Shown here: positions 10,901 through 18,372 of the stretch, one piece after another
How the letters are laid out: each line of letters starts with the position of its first letter
How positions within the stretch are numbered: the stretch's first letter is position 1
Assembly (NCBI GenBank): GCA_014138645.1
Contig: JACJIB010000001.1
Location: forward strand, 1-64,000
DNA length: 64,000 nt
Origin: Methylorubrum thiocyanatum
GTDB lineage: Bacteria; Pseudomonadota; Alphaproteobacteria; Rhizobiales; Beijerinckiaceae
Reading direction: 5' to 3'
Notes under the pieces: generated by a model
Databases searched by the model: none
What the model saw: the letters and a program-made list of their open reading frames with translations, nothing else
Told to the model about the DNA's origin: nothing
Program-made: the position numbers and the translations under genes

Positions 10901-11040
10901 ATTACCTGCTTCGGGGAGACGTCCGGGACCGCGTCGATGGACAGGCCTTCGAGATTGACGATGCCGCCGACGGCCCCGGCCAAGGCCAGGACCAGGACGA
11001 GCCAGCGGCGGCGGATGAGGAGGGCGAACCAGGCGTTCAT
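7900..11040 (-). CDS. Heavy-metal RND efflux pump, inner-membrane transporter (CzcA/CusA family)
   Basis: A 1,046-residue HME-RND transporter that expels metal ions using the proton gradient. The family layout is visible: N-terminal membrane helix, large periplasmic porter domain, and a transmembrane block starting near residue 340 (HNLMEGAVLVIVVLLLLLG). The TM4 signature DFG-x3-DGA-x4-EN (DFGLIVDGAVVMIEN) is that of divalent-cation pumps (Zn, Co, Ni, Cd) rather than the Cu/Ag pumps, which differ here. It follows the fusion-protein gene by 7 bp. No outer-membrane channel gene is adjacent, so one must come from elsewhere. Exact metal cannot be read from sequence. Confidence 0.88.
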   Translation of the reverse strand: MNAWFALLIRRRWLVLVLALAGAVGGIVNLEGLSIDAVPDVSPKQVMVLTLSPGLGPLEVERLVSFPVENAMAGAPGLTGIRSTSRYGVSAVYVTFDDSMSITEARAQVFQRLPLAKTMMPAGVGDPEMGPMATGLGEIYQFEVRGPGYSPMALKRILQWTIAPKLKLTPGIADVNIYGGQMPTYEVRIAAESLHRYGVTMGQVYTALSENNAARGGAYIEHNDQQEVIRGLGLAKDTKDLANIVVTTGPGGVPVTVATLGEVVEAPKVRLGAVTHDAAGETVVGIAMMQQGENASAAVVAVKQTIEALRPQLPPGVEIVPYYDRSTLVARTIRTVEHNLMEGAVLVIVVLLLLLGNLRAGLVVAAAIPLSMLMAFAGMRLFGLSGNLMSLGAIDFGLIVDGAVVMIENVLRARGEHPERPAEEVIRKATVEVARPILFAVAIIIMVYLPILALEGVAGKMFRPMALTVILALAGSLVLTMTLMPALAAIVLAGPGIGERETRLVHWVRGAYTPVLRLAERRTGLTVLVTLGLFVGSCWLATRLGGEFLPKLSEGSIVITSEKLPGINLDASLKVMHRIEETLKSFPEVKRVVSLTGSAEIPTDPMGVESTDSFITLSDPSTWTTATTQEGLVAALDKRLRAEVPGVSYAFSQPIQMRMDDLLEGVRGDVAISLYGDDLAVLKDKADAIVRAVSGVSGAADVKAEAQAGMPALSIQVDRAAAARYGVNVSDVLDVVESIGGRTAGMIYGDDNSITDIVVRLKSGDRSDIERIRDLPIGRNGKALVPLSLVASVEVATGPAQISREKLQRRISVQANVRGRDVQSFVTDAQAAVKAQVTLPPRYSLQWSGQFQNLQEATARLSVVVPAAMAAILVLLVVMFGDVRLAGLIFLNVPVAATGGIVALYLRDLPFSISAAIGFIATFGIAILNGVVLTSYIRDLERVGLDAREAATRAAEMRLRPVLMTALVAALGFLPMALSTSAGAEVQRPLATVVIGGLITATLLTLVVLPAVYPYLAHLRLPWRRRDQDEPSGLGAKGGQRADVDG

Positions 11041-11047
11041 CGGGCCC

Positions 11048-12304
11048 TCAATCCGTCGAGCCTAGCAGCGCGCGCATCAGGATCGCCTTAAGCCCGAAGC
11101 TGCCCTGCGTCGCCACCGTTTCGCCGAACTGGATTCCGGATCTCACCTCGACCCAGTCGGTCCGCTGGACCCCGAGCGTGACGTCCCGTTTCTCGAAACG
11201 GTCGTCGCCGATGCGCACGAAGGCGATGGGACCACCCTCCGTCTGCTGGATCGCAGCGGCCGGCACCGTGAGGCCGTCGCGCCCGAGATCGGCGGCGATC
11301 TCCACGGACACGAACATGTTAGCGCGCAGGCTCCCGTCAGGATTGGCGATCTCGATCCGGGCCGGGGCGGTATTGGTCATCGGGTCGATGGCCGCATTGA
11401 CCGAACGCACACGGCCCTCGAAGCGCGGATGCGCCGCGACAGGAGCCTCGATGGTCGCTCGGTCGCCTTCCTTCACGGTGGCAATGTCGTGCCCGTAGAG
11501 GTTGGCCAGGACCTGGATCTGCGATGGGTCCGCCACAGTGAAGGCGTCGCGGTTCGTGTCGACGACTTCGCCCAGGGTAATGCCGGCGGCCGTGACCACG
11601 CCGTCAATCGGCGAGACGATGGCGCTGGTGCCGGGGGCCTGTCCAGGCGCGGGTGCCAGACGCTCGTACTGCGCCCGGTAGAGGTCGACCTGCGCATGCG
11701 CCGAGAGGGTGGCCGCATGCGCTTTCGCGAGATCGACTTGGCGCCGGTCGACCTCGGCCTGGGCGACCCCGCCCATCTTCACGAGGTCGCTGCCGCGCTT
11801 GAGGTTGGTCTCGGCGACCTTTTCCGTCGCCTGGGCCTCTCCGAGGCTGGCCTGGGCGGCGGCCAGGCCGCTGCGAGCGTCGAGGACGCCGGAGGCATCG
11901 AGGGTCGCCAGCGTCTGGCCGGCCTTCACCCGGTCGCCGGGTTGCACGGACAAGCTCAGCACCCGGCCCGCGGTGCGCGGCTTGAGGCGGGTCACCCGGC
12001 GCTCATCAAAGGCGACCATGCCGGGGGTCCGCACGGGCAGGATGATCCGGCGGGTCTCGGATTGCCCGAAGGCCAGTCCGAGGCGGCGTTGCCCATCGGC
12101 ATCGAGGCGGACGACGTTGTCCTCGGTCGGCTGTTCGGAAGCGGCCCCATTCGGGCTCGGCACAGTGTCAGGTGCGGCGGGGGCAAGACCGATGAGGCCC
12201 AGCACGGGTTCGAAGTAGGGCTTGGCGGCCTCGCGATACCACCAGCCTGCCGATGCGGCCGCGATCAGGCAAGCGAATACGGCCAACAAGGACCGAGGCC
12301 TCAT
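11048..12304 (-). CDS. RND efflux periplasmic adaptor (CzcB/CusB family)
   Basis: A 418-residue membrane fusion protein linking the RND pump to an outer-membrane channel. It begins with an uncleaved anchor or signal (LLAVFACLIAAASAGWWY), followed by a beta-barrel/lipoyl region (VLSLSVQPGDRVKAGQTLATLD near residues 150-170), a helical hairpin rich in Ala/Glu/Lys, then the second lipoyl half (IVSPIDGVVTAAGITLGEVV). ATG 12304 is favoured over an in-frame start at 12454 because it places the anchor at the very N-terminus. It is first in the minus-strand operon and divergent from the two-component genes at 12604. Confidence 0.85.
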   Translation of the reverse strand: MRPRSLLAVFACLIAAASAGWWYREAAKPYFEPVLGLIGLAPAAPDTVPSPNGAASEQPTEDNVVRLDADGQRRLGLAFGQSETRRIILPVRTPGMVAFDERRVTRLKPRTAGRVLSLSVQPGDRVKAGQTLATLDASGVLDARSGLAAAQASLGEAQATEKVAETNLKRGSDLVKMGGVAQAEVDRRQVDLAKAHAATLSAHAQVDLYRAQYERLAPAPGQAPGTSAIVSPIDGVVTAAGITLGEVVDTNRDAFTVADPSQIQVLANLYGHDIATVKEGDRATIEAPVAAHPRFEGRVRSVNAAIDPMTNTAPARIEIANPDGSLRANMFVSVEIAADLGRDGLTVPAAAIQQTEGGPIAFVRIGDDRFEKRDVTLGVQRTDWVEVRSGIQFGETVATQGSFGLKAILMRALLGSTD

Positions 12305-12603
12305 CCCCCTAGGGGTCTGAACGGATGGGGCGTACCCGACGGACACTCCTGCCGCGCTCGATCCCTCGAAGTCCGAGCGCTCGCACGCCTGGCCACGACC
12401 GGCGATCCCTCCCTCGCCGCTCCCAAGCACGTCCGTCTCCGCCTCCAGCAGCACGTTATCTTCCGTCGATTAGATTCATTCCAAGACATAGGACGGGGCG
12501 ACACCCACACCATTAAATTCGCGTTCACACTCGTGGTCATGAGCGTTGTCCCGAACCACATCAGGCACCGGGACGGGGGCGTTGAGCCCGGGAGTGGACC
12601 GGG
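12305..12603. promoter_or_regulatory. Divergent promoter region between metal efflux and two-component operons
   Basis: About 300 bp separate the start of the czcB-like gene (minus) from the response regulator (plus). An AT-richer block around 12465-12530 stands out in the GC-rich surroundings and is the likely promoter/operator area for both directions. No perfect dyad was identified by eye. Confidence 0.4.
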
Positions 12604-13281
12604 TTGGCCAAGCTGCTTCTGATCGAGGACGATGCCGCGACGGCCGAGGAAATTCTCGGCGACCTGCATGGGCGTGGGCATGAGGTTGCATGGGCGGCCA
12701 CCGGCCCGGACGGTGCGGTCGCAGCCCGTTCGGGCGGGTGGAACGCCATCATCCTCGACCGCATGCTTCCGGGCCTGGACGGACTTACCCTGCTGCGGGA
12801 CCTCCGGGGCGCCGGGGACCGCACACCCGCCCTTGTCCTGAGCGCGCTCGGCGATGTCGACGAGCGTATCCGGGGCCTGCGCGCCGGGGGCGACGACTAT
12901 CTCGGCAAGCCCTTCGTCCTCGCCGAACTCGCGGCCAGGATCGAGGCCTTGCTACGGCGTCCGACCGACATTCGCGAGACGGTCCTCAGGGTGGGGACGC
13001 TGGAGCTCGACCTCATCGCCCGCACCGGTCGCAGGGGCCAGCGCGACCTCGACCTGCTGCCGCGCGAGCTCAAGCTGCTCGAATACCTTATGCGACGGCC
13101 CGGGCAGGTCGTGACCCGGGCAATGATGTTCGAGGAGGTGTGGAACTACCGGTTCACTCCCAAATCCAACCTCATCGACGTGCATCTCGGACGCCTGCGC
13201 AAGAAGCTTGAGACCGAAGGCGAGCCGATGCTCATCCATAACGTCCGGGGAGAGGGCTTTACCCTGTCCCCCGATGTCTAG
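12604..13281 (+). CDS. OmpR-family response regulator (CzcR-like)
   Basis: A 225-residue two-domain regulator. The receiver domain (1-115) has the acidic pocket EDD at 8-10, phosphoacceptor Asp52 (IILDRMLPGLDG) and Lys in YLGKPF near 102. The C-terminal winged helix carries LLPRELKLLEYLMRRPGQVVTRAMM and the wing NLIDVHLGRLRKKL...VRGEGF. It starts at TTG (12604), since no ATG precedes the first beta strand. Its stop overlaps the kinase start by 8 bp. The divergent position next to an HME-RND operon suggests metal-responsive control of that pump. Confidence 0.85.
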   Translation: MAKLLLIEDDAATAEEILGDLHGRGHEVAWAATGPDGAVAARSGGWNAIILDRMLPGLDGLTLLRDLRGAGDRTPALVLSALGDVDERIRGLRAGGDDYLGKPFVLAELAARIEALLRRPTDIRETVLRVGTLELDLIARTGRRGQRDLDLLPRELKLLEYLMRRPGQVVTRAMMFEEVWNYRFTPKSNLIDVHLGRLRKKLETEGEPMLIHNVRGEGFTLSPDV

Positions 13282-14656
13282 GCTCGTCAGTTCCTTCGCA
13301 TTCCGCTGGGCGCTCGCCATCGCCCTATGGTCGACCCTGCTGTCGTTGCTGCTGTTCGCCTTCGTGTACTGGCAGACCGCCGCGTTCATGCAGGACGAGC
13401 TCGCCCAGGTCCTGCGCCACGAGGCGCACTATGCCGCCCGCGAGCCCGCGAAAGCGGTCAACCGCATCGAGACATGGATCAGCGAGGACCTACACAGCGT
13501 CCACTTCGCCGGTCTGTTCGGGGCCGATGGTAGCAGGCTCGCAGGAAACCTCGATGCGCGGCCGCCAAGCCTGCCGGTGGATGGCGAGGTCCACCGGATC
13601 GGGGCGCAGGTCGCCATCGCGGGACGGCGCCTGAACGAGGAACTCTGGTCGGCGGCCGTGGCCTTGAACGACGGCAGCATCGTGGTCGTGGCCCACGACA
13701 CCGACGAGATCGACCGCGCCAAGGCAACGGTGATCCGAGCGCTGGGCCTCGCCCTCGTCCCGACGATGGCCTTCTCGATCCTCGGCGGCGTCCTGCTCGC
13801 CGGACGCGCCCGGCGACGTCTGGCATCCACGGAAGCGGCGGTCGCACAGGTGATGCGGGGCGACTTGCGCCAGCGCCTGCCGGTCGGCGAGGCGGGAGAC
13901 GAATTCGACCGCTTGGCGCGCGACGTCAACGGCATGCTCGCCGAGATCGAGCGCCTCGTTGAGGAGGTGCGCGGGGTGGGCGACGCCGTCGCGCACGATC
14001 TTCGAACGCCGCTCACCCGCTTACGGCTGCGTCTTGAGCGGGGCCGGGACCAAGCCCGTGACATCGAGGAACTGCGCCAGGCGGTGGACCAGGGCCTCGT
14101 CTGGATCGACCAGACGTTGGAGATGGTAACGGCGGTCCTGCGCATCGGCGAGATCGAGCACGGACGGCGCTGCGCCGCCTTCGGCCCGGTCGACCTACGG
14201 CTCGTTGTGAGCGAGGCCGCGGAGTTGTTCGAACCCTTGGCCGACGAGAAGGGAATCGCCCTCGGCGTCCGCATCGAGGGGGAAGCGTCCGCCGTTCGGG
14301 GCGACCGCAGCCTCATCTTCGAGGCGATCTCGAACCTCCTCGACAACGCGATCAAGTTCACCCCGACCGGAGGCCGTGTCGGGATCGGCCTCGCTCGGCG
14401 CGACGGCGTTCCCGTGGTGTCCGTGGAAGACACGGGTCCGGGCATTCCCGCCGACGAACGCAACCATGTCTTCAAGCGGTTCTATCGTGCGGAACGTGCC
14501 AGGCAGACGCAAGGCAACGGGCTCGGCCTTGGCCTCGTTGCAGCCATCGCCAAGCTGCACGGATTTCCGCTCAGCGTAGGTGATGGTCCCCACGGGGGAT
14601 GTCGCTTCGAGATGGCATGCCCGGCGTTGGAACGTCATGCCTCGGTGACAGGCTGA
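13274..14656 (+). CDS. Sensor histidine kinase (CzcS-like)
   Basis: A 460-residue membrane kinase. TM1 is near residues 12-35, a periplasmic sensor part follows, TM2 lies near 150-175, then HAMP (about 180-235), HisKA with the phosphorylated His in VAHDLRTPLTRLR, and HATPase_c with the N box (NLLDNAIKFTPTGG), G1 (DTGPGIP) and G2 (GLGLGLVAAIAKLHG). ATG 13274 overlaps the end of the response regulator gene, which is usual for such pairs; the longer in-frame start lies inside that gene. Likely senses periplasmic metal for the adjacent efflux operon. Confidence 0.85.
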   Translation: MSRLVSSFAFRWALAIALWSTLLSLLLFAFVYWQTAAFMQDELAQVLRHEAHYAAREPAKAVNRIETWISEDLHSVHFAGLFGADGSRLAGNLDARPPSLPVDGEVHRIGAQVAIAGRRLNEELWSAAVALNDGSIVVVAHDTDEIDRAKATVIRALGLALVPTMAFSILGGVLLAGRARRRLASTEAAVAQVMRGDLRQRLPVGEAGDEFDRLARDVNGMLAEIERLVEEVRGVGDAVAHDLRTPLTRLRLRLERGRDQARDIEELRQAVDQGLVWIDQTLEMVTAVLRIGEIEHGRRCAAFGPVDLRLVVSEAAELFEPLADEKGIALGVRIEGEASAVRGDRSLIFEAISNLLDNAIKFTPTGGRVGIGLARRDGVPVVSVEDTGPGIPADERNHVFKRFYRAERARQTQGNGLGLGLVAAIAKLHGFPLSVGDGPHGGCRFEMACPALERHASVTG

Positions 14657-14795
14657 ACGTCGAGCCTGTCGTCGGAGAACAGGCATGGCGTCGGGGGAGG
14701 CGTATCACCGGGCGCAATCCGTCAAGACGCGCAACGAAAAATGAATATAATTTTAAGAATTGTTCTAATCTGCATTTGGGTGCGAGATCGCTCGG

Positions 14796-15068
14796 ATGAT
14801 GTCGAAGCATTCTTATGCGGCCCGGAAGTGGGCCTGCGCGATCCTTGCGTTCGCGTCGATGCAAACGTCCGGGACGGCGGGTTCCAACCCAGTCCGAAAC
14901 GACCCTCCATTGTCCTTCTCCGAGCCGGTCGGTGTTCCCCACAAGCACTGTGGGGGTTCCTGCATCAGTCGGGGGTCACTGCAATGGTATTGCAGGGCGG
15001 ACCAGACTTGCAAGTTGAACTGCTCGACAGCCCCGCCGGCAATGGAATGCCATGGCGGCAAGGACTGA
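14796..15068 (+). CDS. Putative small secreted cysteine-rich protein
   Basis: A 90-residue frame beginning with two Met codons. It has a signal-like N-terminus (basic residues then ACAILAFASMQTSGTAG) and a mature part with six Cys (CGGSCIS, WYCRADQTCKLNC, MEC). Evenly placed Cys after a signal peptide suggest a disulphide-bonded extracytoplasmic protein. No homologue is recognised and the ribosome-binding site is weak. It sits between the sensor kinase and a katG remnant. Confidence 0.45.
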   Translation: MMSKHSYAARKWACAILAFASMQTSGTAGSNPVRNDPPLSFSEPVGVPHKHCGGSCISRGSLQWYCRADQTCKLNCSTAPPAMECHGGKD

Positions 15069-15198
15069 AGGCCTCCAGATGGGAATGGCCAAGGCTTGGG
15101 CGCCATGGGTTCTTCCGGCGCCAACGGCATGACCCGCTTCGCGTCGGGACCTCGATGACTAATAGCGGTCGGCTGGCGCTCGCGCCCCAGTAGGACTA

Positions 15199-15918
15199 GG
15201 CGATCAACCGGCGCACCGTGCCGGTGGTGGCCGCGCTCCGGCAAATCGCCGACACGTTCAACCGACGGGGGGCGCCAGGAAGCTGTCCTTCGCCGATCTC
15301 ATCGTGCTCGACGGCTGCGCCGCCATCGAGAAGGCGCTCGCCGACGGTGGCCATCCCGCGACGGTGCCCTTCACCCCGGGTCGCGTCGACACCCGGCAGG
15401 AGCTGATCAACATCGAGATGTTCACGTGGCTCAAGCCCGTCGTGGACGGCTTCCGGAACTACGTGGCCGACGGTTATGCGCCCATCACGTCGGGACGCGT
15501 CTCGCCGGAAGAGCTCTTCCTTGACAAGGCATATCTCCTGTCTCTCACCGCCCCCGAGTGAGTTGCCTTGGTCGGCGGCCAGCGGGCCCGCGGGGCCAAC
15601 CACGACGGCTCGAAGCACGGCCTCTTCACCGACCGGGTCGGCGTGCTGTCGAACAACTTCTTCGTGAACCCGACCAGCGTTGACCTCGAATGACGCAAGA
15701 CCGACGAGACGGGTATGGCCTTCGAGCTCGTCGACCGGGCCAGCGGCGCGGCGAAGTTCACCGCGACGCGCTGCGTTCTGGTGTTCGGGTCGAATGCCCA
15801 GCTCCGCTCTGTGGCCGAGGTCTATGCCGGCAGCGACGGTGTAACCCGGTTCGCAGAGAATTTCGCCAAGGTCTGGGACAAGGTCATGATGCCTGACCGC
15901 TACGACGTCCGATCCTGA
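15199..15918 (+). pseudogene. katG: Degraded 3' fragment of catalase-peroxidase katG
   Basis: Translation matches the C-terminal domain of KatG in pieces: [40 protein letters not shown], then [44 protein letters not shown], and AVWDKVMM-like ending with DRYDVRS. It contains a frameshift around 15270 and in-frame stops at about 15559 and 15690, the latter replacing a conserved Trp. The N-terminal haem domain is absent, so no functional enzyme is possible. Confidence 0.85.
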
Positions 15919-15954
15919 TCGATTTAGGCTAAAAAAAGGCATCCCTTGAGGAGT

Positions 15955-15992
15955 GAATGGCGGGGCATTCAGGGTAGGATGCTCCGCCATTC
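15955..15992. repeat. 14-bp inverted repeat (hairpin) between katG remnant and dps-like gene
   Basis: Arms at 15955-15968 and 15979-15992 pair with one mismatch around a 10-base loop. It could be a terminator for the decayed katG gene or the remnant of a mobile-element end. Confidence 0.5.
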
Positions 15993-16039
15993 TCATGTCC
16001 GCGGGGCATGCGGCGAAATCCTAAATTCGATGTCATTTT

Positions 16040-16062
16040 CGAACGCTTCCAAACTGCGTTCG
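16040..16062. promoter_or_regulatory. Dyad upstream of the dps-like operon
   Basis: A 7-bp inverted repeat, CGAACGC / GCGTTCG, with a 9-base spacer lies 60 bp before the chosen start of the dps-like gene. The location fits an operator. The binding protein is unknown. Confidence 0.4.
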
Positions 16063-16122
16063 TTTTCCAGGTCCTCATCGCCCACCAAGGCGGTGCACGC
16101 ACCAAGATCAGATCGACACCCC

Positions 16123-16926
16123 ATGAAGAATGCCCGTTTCCTCTCAGCCATGCTCCTTGTCGGGACGGCCCTGCCGCTTCCCGTCCTCGCCAACGGAACG
16201 CCAACCCTCGCGCCGCCGCCCCCGAGCGCGGTGAAGGTCCTGTCGCGGATCGACTTTGCCCAGGCGGATCAGCAGACCGCCAAAAGCACCGACGATGTCC
16301 GCGGCGCCTCGCAGACCAAGATGACCAGCCCGCAGCCGGTCGGCGCCTTCCCGACCAACGAGATGACGACGCTTCCGATTATCAGCCTCGACGGCGACGC
16401 CGATGCGATCAAGAAGGATGTCGCAGCCCTCCAGCAGACCCTGACCGAGCTGCAGCAGCTCCAACTCCAGACTAAGCAGGCGCACTGGAACGCCTCCGGC
16501 ACGCTGTATTACCCGCTGCACCTGCTTCTGCAGGAGCACTACGAGGGCCTGTCCAAATACGCCGACACCATCGCCGAGCGCCTGCTCGCCGTCGGATCGT
16601 CGGCCGACGGCCGCGCCAACACCATCGTGAAGACCTCCGGCGTTCCAGAGATTCCCGGCGGCTTCCTCGATGACGCCCAGATCCTGTCGTGGTTCATGAA
16701 CGCCTACAAAAGGGTCGGCGAGGAGGTGAACGCGGCCATCAAGGCCACGGAGAAGGTCGACCCGACGACGTCCAACCTGCTTCAGGAGGTCGAGCACGGC
16801 ATCGCCAAGTACCAGTGGCAGATGCGCGCCCAGGTCCAGCGCACCAAGTCCGATCCGAACACGGGCTGGGACCTCAACGACAACAAGCCCATCGACCTTG
16901 CACCGCAGGCGCCTTCGAAGCCCTGA
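16123..16926 (+). CDS. Dps-family ferritin-like protein with export signal
   Basis: A 267-residue protein. Residues 1-24 are a Sec-type signal (basic start, LLVGTALPLP, cleavage near VLA-NG). After a Pro-rich linker, residues about 90-240 form a Dps four-helix fold: KQAHWNASGTLYYPLH and YADTIAERLLAVG. Ferroxidase ligands His121, His133, Asp148 and Glu152 are kept, but the usual Asp at position 137 is Gln, followed by Glu138. Dps proteins oxidise Fe(II) with peroxide and store iron, normally in the cytoplasm; this one appears exported. ATG 16123 was chosen because it starts the signal peptide; a longer frame from 15946 begins within the hairpin. Confidence 0.85.
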   Translation: MKNARFLSAMLLVGTALPLPVLANGTPTLAPPPPSAVKVLSRIDFAQADQQTAKSTDDVRGASQTKMTSPQPVGAFPTNEMTTLPIISLDGDADAIKKDVAALQQTLTELQQLQLQTKQAHWNASGTLYYPLHLLLQEHYEGLSKYADTIAERLLAVGSSADGRANTIVKTSGVPEIPGGFLDDAQILSWFMNAYKRVGEEVNAAIKATEKVDPTTSNLLQEVEHGIAKYQWQMRAQVQRTKSDPNTGWDLNDNKPIDLAPQAPSKP

Positions 16927-16990
16927 TGCACCGGGCACACGTCCGTACCCTCCGAGGTAGGGGCGTGCGCCCTTCGAGATCGGATACGAC

Positions 16991-17545
16991 ATGACCTCAC
17001 GAGAGACGTCCTACGACGGAACCACTATCGCCCTGCACTGGCTCACGGGCGGCCTGGTGCTGGTCCTATGGCTCATCGGCACCTTCCTGGAAGACCTCGT
17101 GCCCAAGGGCGCTCTCCGGTCCGGGATCTGGTCCGCCCACTTCGTCCTAGGATTTGCGTTCACCGGTGTCATCGCCATGTTGCTGATCTGGCGGCAAACG
17201 AAAGGGCGTAAGCTTCCGGTCGATAATTCAGGCCCCCTGCATGTTCTCGCCAAGGCGACCCATCTTGCGCTCTACCTGTTGCTCCTGGTCATCGCGGGCC
17301 TTGGGATCGCAAATGCCTTCGTGCGCGGTGTCACGTTAATCGGCCCGCTCGCTCTGCCGGCCCTCGGCGACCCGGAATGGCGCCGGCTGCTAACCCATTG
17401 GCACGGTCTCGCTGCCAACGTCCTGATGGTGGTCGCCGCCTTCCACACCGCGGCCGCCCTGATCCATCATTACCTCTGGCACGACACCGTTTTGCGCCGC
17501 ATCCTCCCGGGACGCGCTTCTTCCGCCCCATACGAGAGATTCTAG
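16991..17545 (+). CDS. Cytochrome b561 family protein
   Basis: A 184-residue inner-membrane protein with four hydrophobic helices (about 15-32, 48-66, 88-110, 140-162). Candidate haem-ligand His are at 16 (ALHW), 50, 91, 136/138 (THWHG) and 152. This matches bacterial YodB/CybB-type cytochromes that move electrons between quinol and periplasmic acceptors. It follows the exported Dps by 64 bp and precedes the VIT transporter by 5 bp, so a shared transcript and a role in periplasmic redox or iron handling are plausible. Confidence 0.8.
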   Translation: MTSRETSYDGTTIALHWLTGGLVLVLWLIGTFLEDLVPKGALRSGIWSAHFVLGFAFTGVIAMLLIWRQTKGRKLPVDNSGPLHVLAKATHLALYLLLLVIAGLGIANAFVRGVTLIGPLALPALGDPEWRRLLTHWHGLAANVLMVVAAFHTAAALIHHYLWHDTVLRRILPGRASSAPYERF

Positions 17546-17550
17546 GAACG

Positions 17551-18246
17551 ATGCTTGCGTCCCATAAGGAAAACCACCTCATCGACCGTGTGGGCTGGCT
17601 GCGTGCCGCTGTCCTCGGCGCCAACGACGGCCTCGTCTCGACGGCGAGCCTCATCGTCGGCGTCGCCGCGTCCGCCGCAGCCTCCGGGGAGATCCTCATC
17701 GCCGGGACGGCCGGTCTAGTCGCCGGGGCGATGTCGATGGCGGCCGGCGAGTACGTCTCGGTGAGTTCGCAATCCGATACCGAACAAGCCGATCTCGCAA
17801 GGGAACGACGCGAGCTCGCTGAGGACCCTTCGGCAGAGCGTGAGGAACTTGCAGGAATCTACGTCGCCCGCGGTCTCGACCACGACCTTGCCCTCAGGGT
17901 TGCGGACCAACTCATGGCGAAGGACGCGCTCGGCGCCCATGCCCGGGACGAGCTCGGCATCTCCGAATTTACCACGGCGCGCCCGATCCAAGCGGCTCTG
18001 ACGTCGGCGGCGACGTTCTCGGCCGGGGCGGCTCTGCCGCTGCTCGTGGCCGCGGTCTCACCGGCTAACATCGTCGTCTACTCGGTATCCGCCGCTTCGC
18101 TAGTGTTCCTGGCGGTGCTCGGCGCGCTTGGGGCCAAGGCTGGGGGCGCCGCCATCCCGCGGGCGACCGCACGGGTGGCCTTCTGGGGCGCCGCCGCGAT
18201 GGCTGTCACGGCCGGCATCGGCCACCTCGTCGGCAAAGCCGTATAG
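17551..18246 (+). CDS. VIT1/CCC1-family iron/manganese transporter
   Basis: A 231-residue membrane protein of the VIT family. N-terminal GWLRAAVLGANDGLVSTASLIVGVAA and GLVAGAMSMAAGEYVSVSSQ are typical TM1-TM2 motifs. The central cytosolic hairpin (AEREELAGIYVARGL...) holds acidic residues that bind metal in characterised members. Three more hydrophobic segments follow. Such proteins move Fe(II)/Mn(II) out of the cytosol. The ATG at 17551 lies 5 bp after the b561 gene; the longer in-frame start falls inside that gene. Confidence 0.86.
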   Translation: MLASHKENHLIDRVGWLRAAVLGANDGLVSTASLIVGVAASAAASGEILIAGTAGLVAGAMSMAAGEYVSVSSQSDTEQADLARERRELAEDPSAEREELAGIYVARGLDHDLALRVADQLMAKDALGAHARDELGISEFTTARPIQAALTSAATFSAGAALPLLVAAVSPANIVVYSVSAASLVFLAVLGALGAKAGGAAIPRATARVAFWGAAAMAVTAGIGHLVGKAV

Positions 18247-18372
18247 GGAAGCGACGTTCCTATGCTGGGATGGCGCGATGCGCGCCGCCTCATTACGCTT
18301 CGGCTAGCATCTTCCGCAGTAGCGTCGGCGGGCCGGCGTACCCTGATGTGACGGCCGCCGCTTTTGATTTCA

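Noticed and set aside
9310..11091. A 593-codon plus-strand frame opposite the RND pump
   Set aside because: Shadow of the pump gene, low-complexity Asp/His/Gly/Arg composition, no motif.
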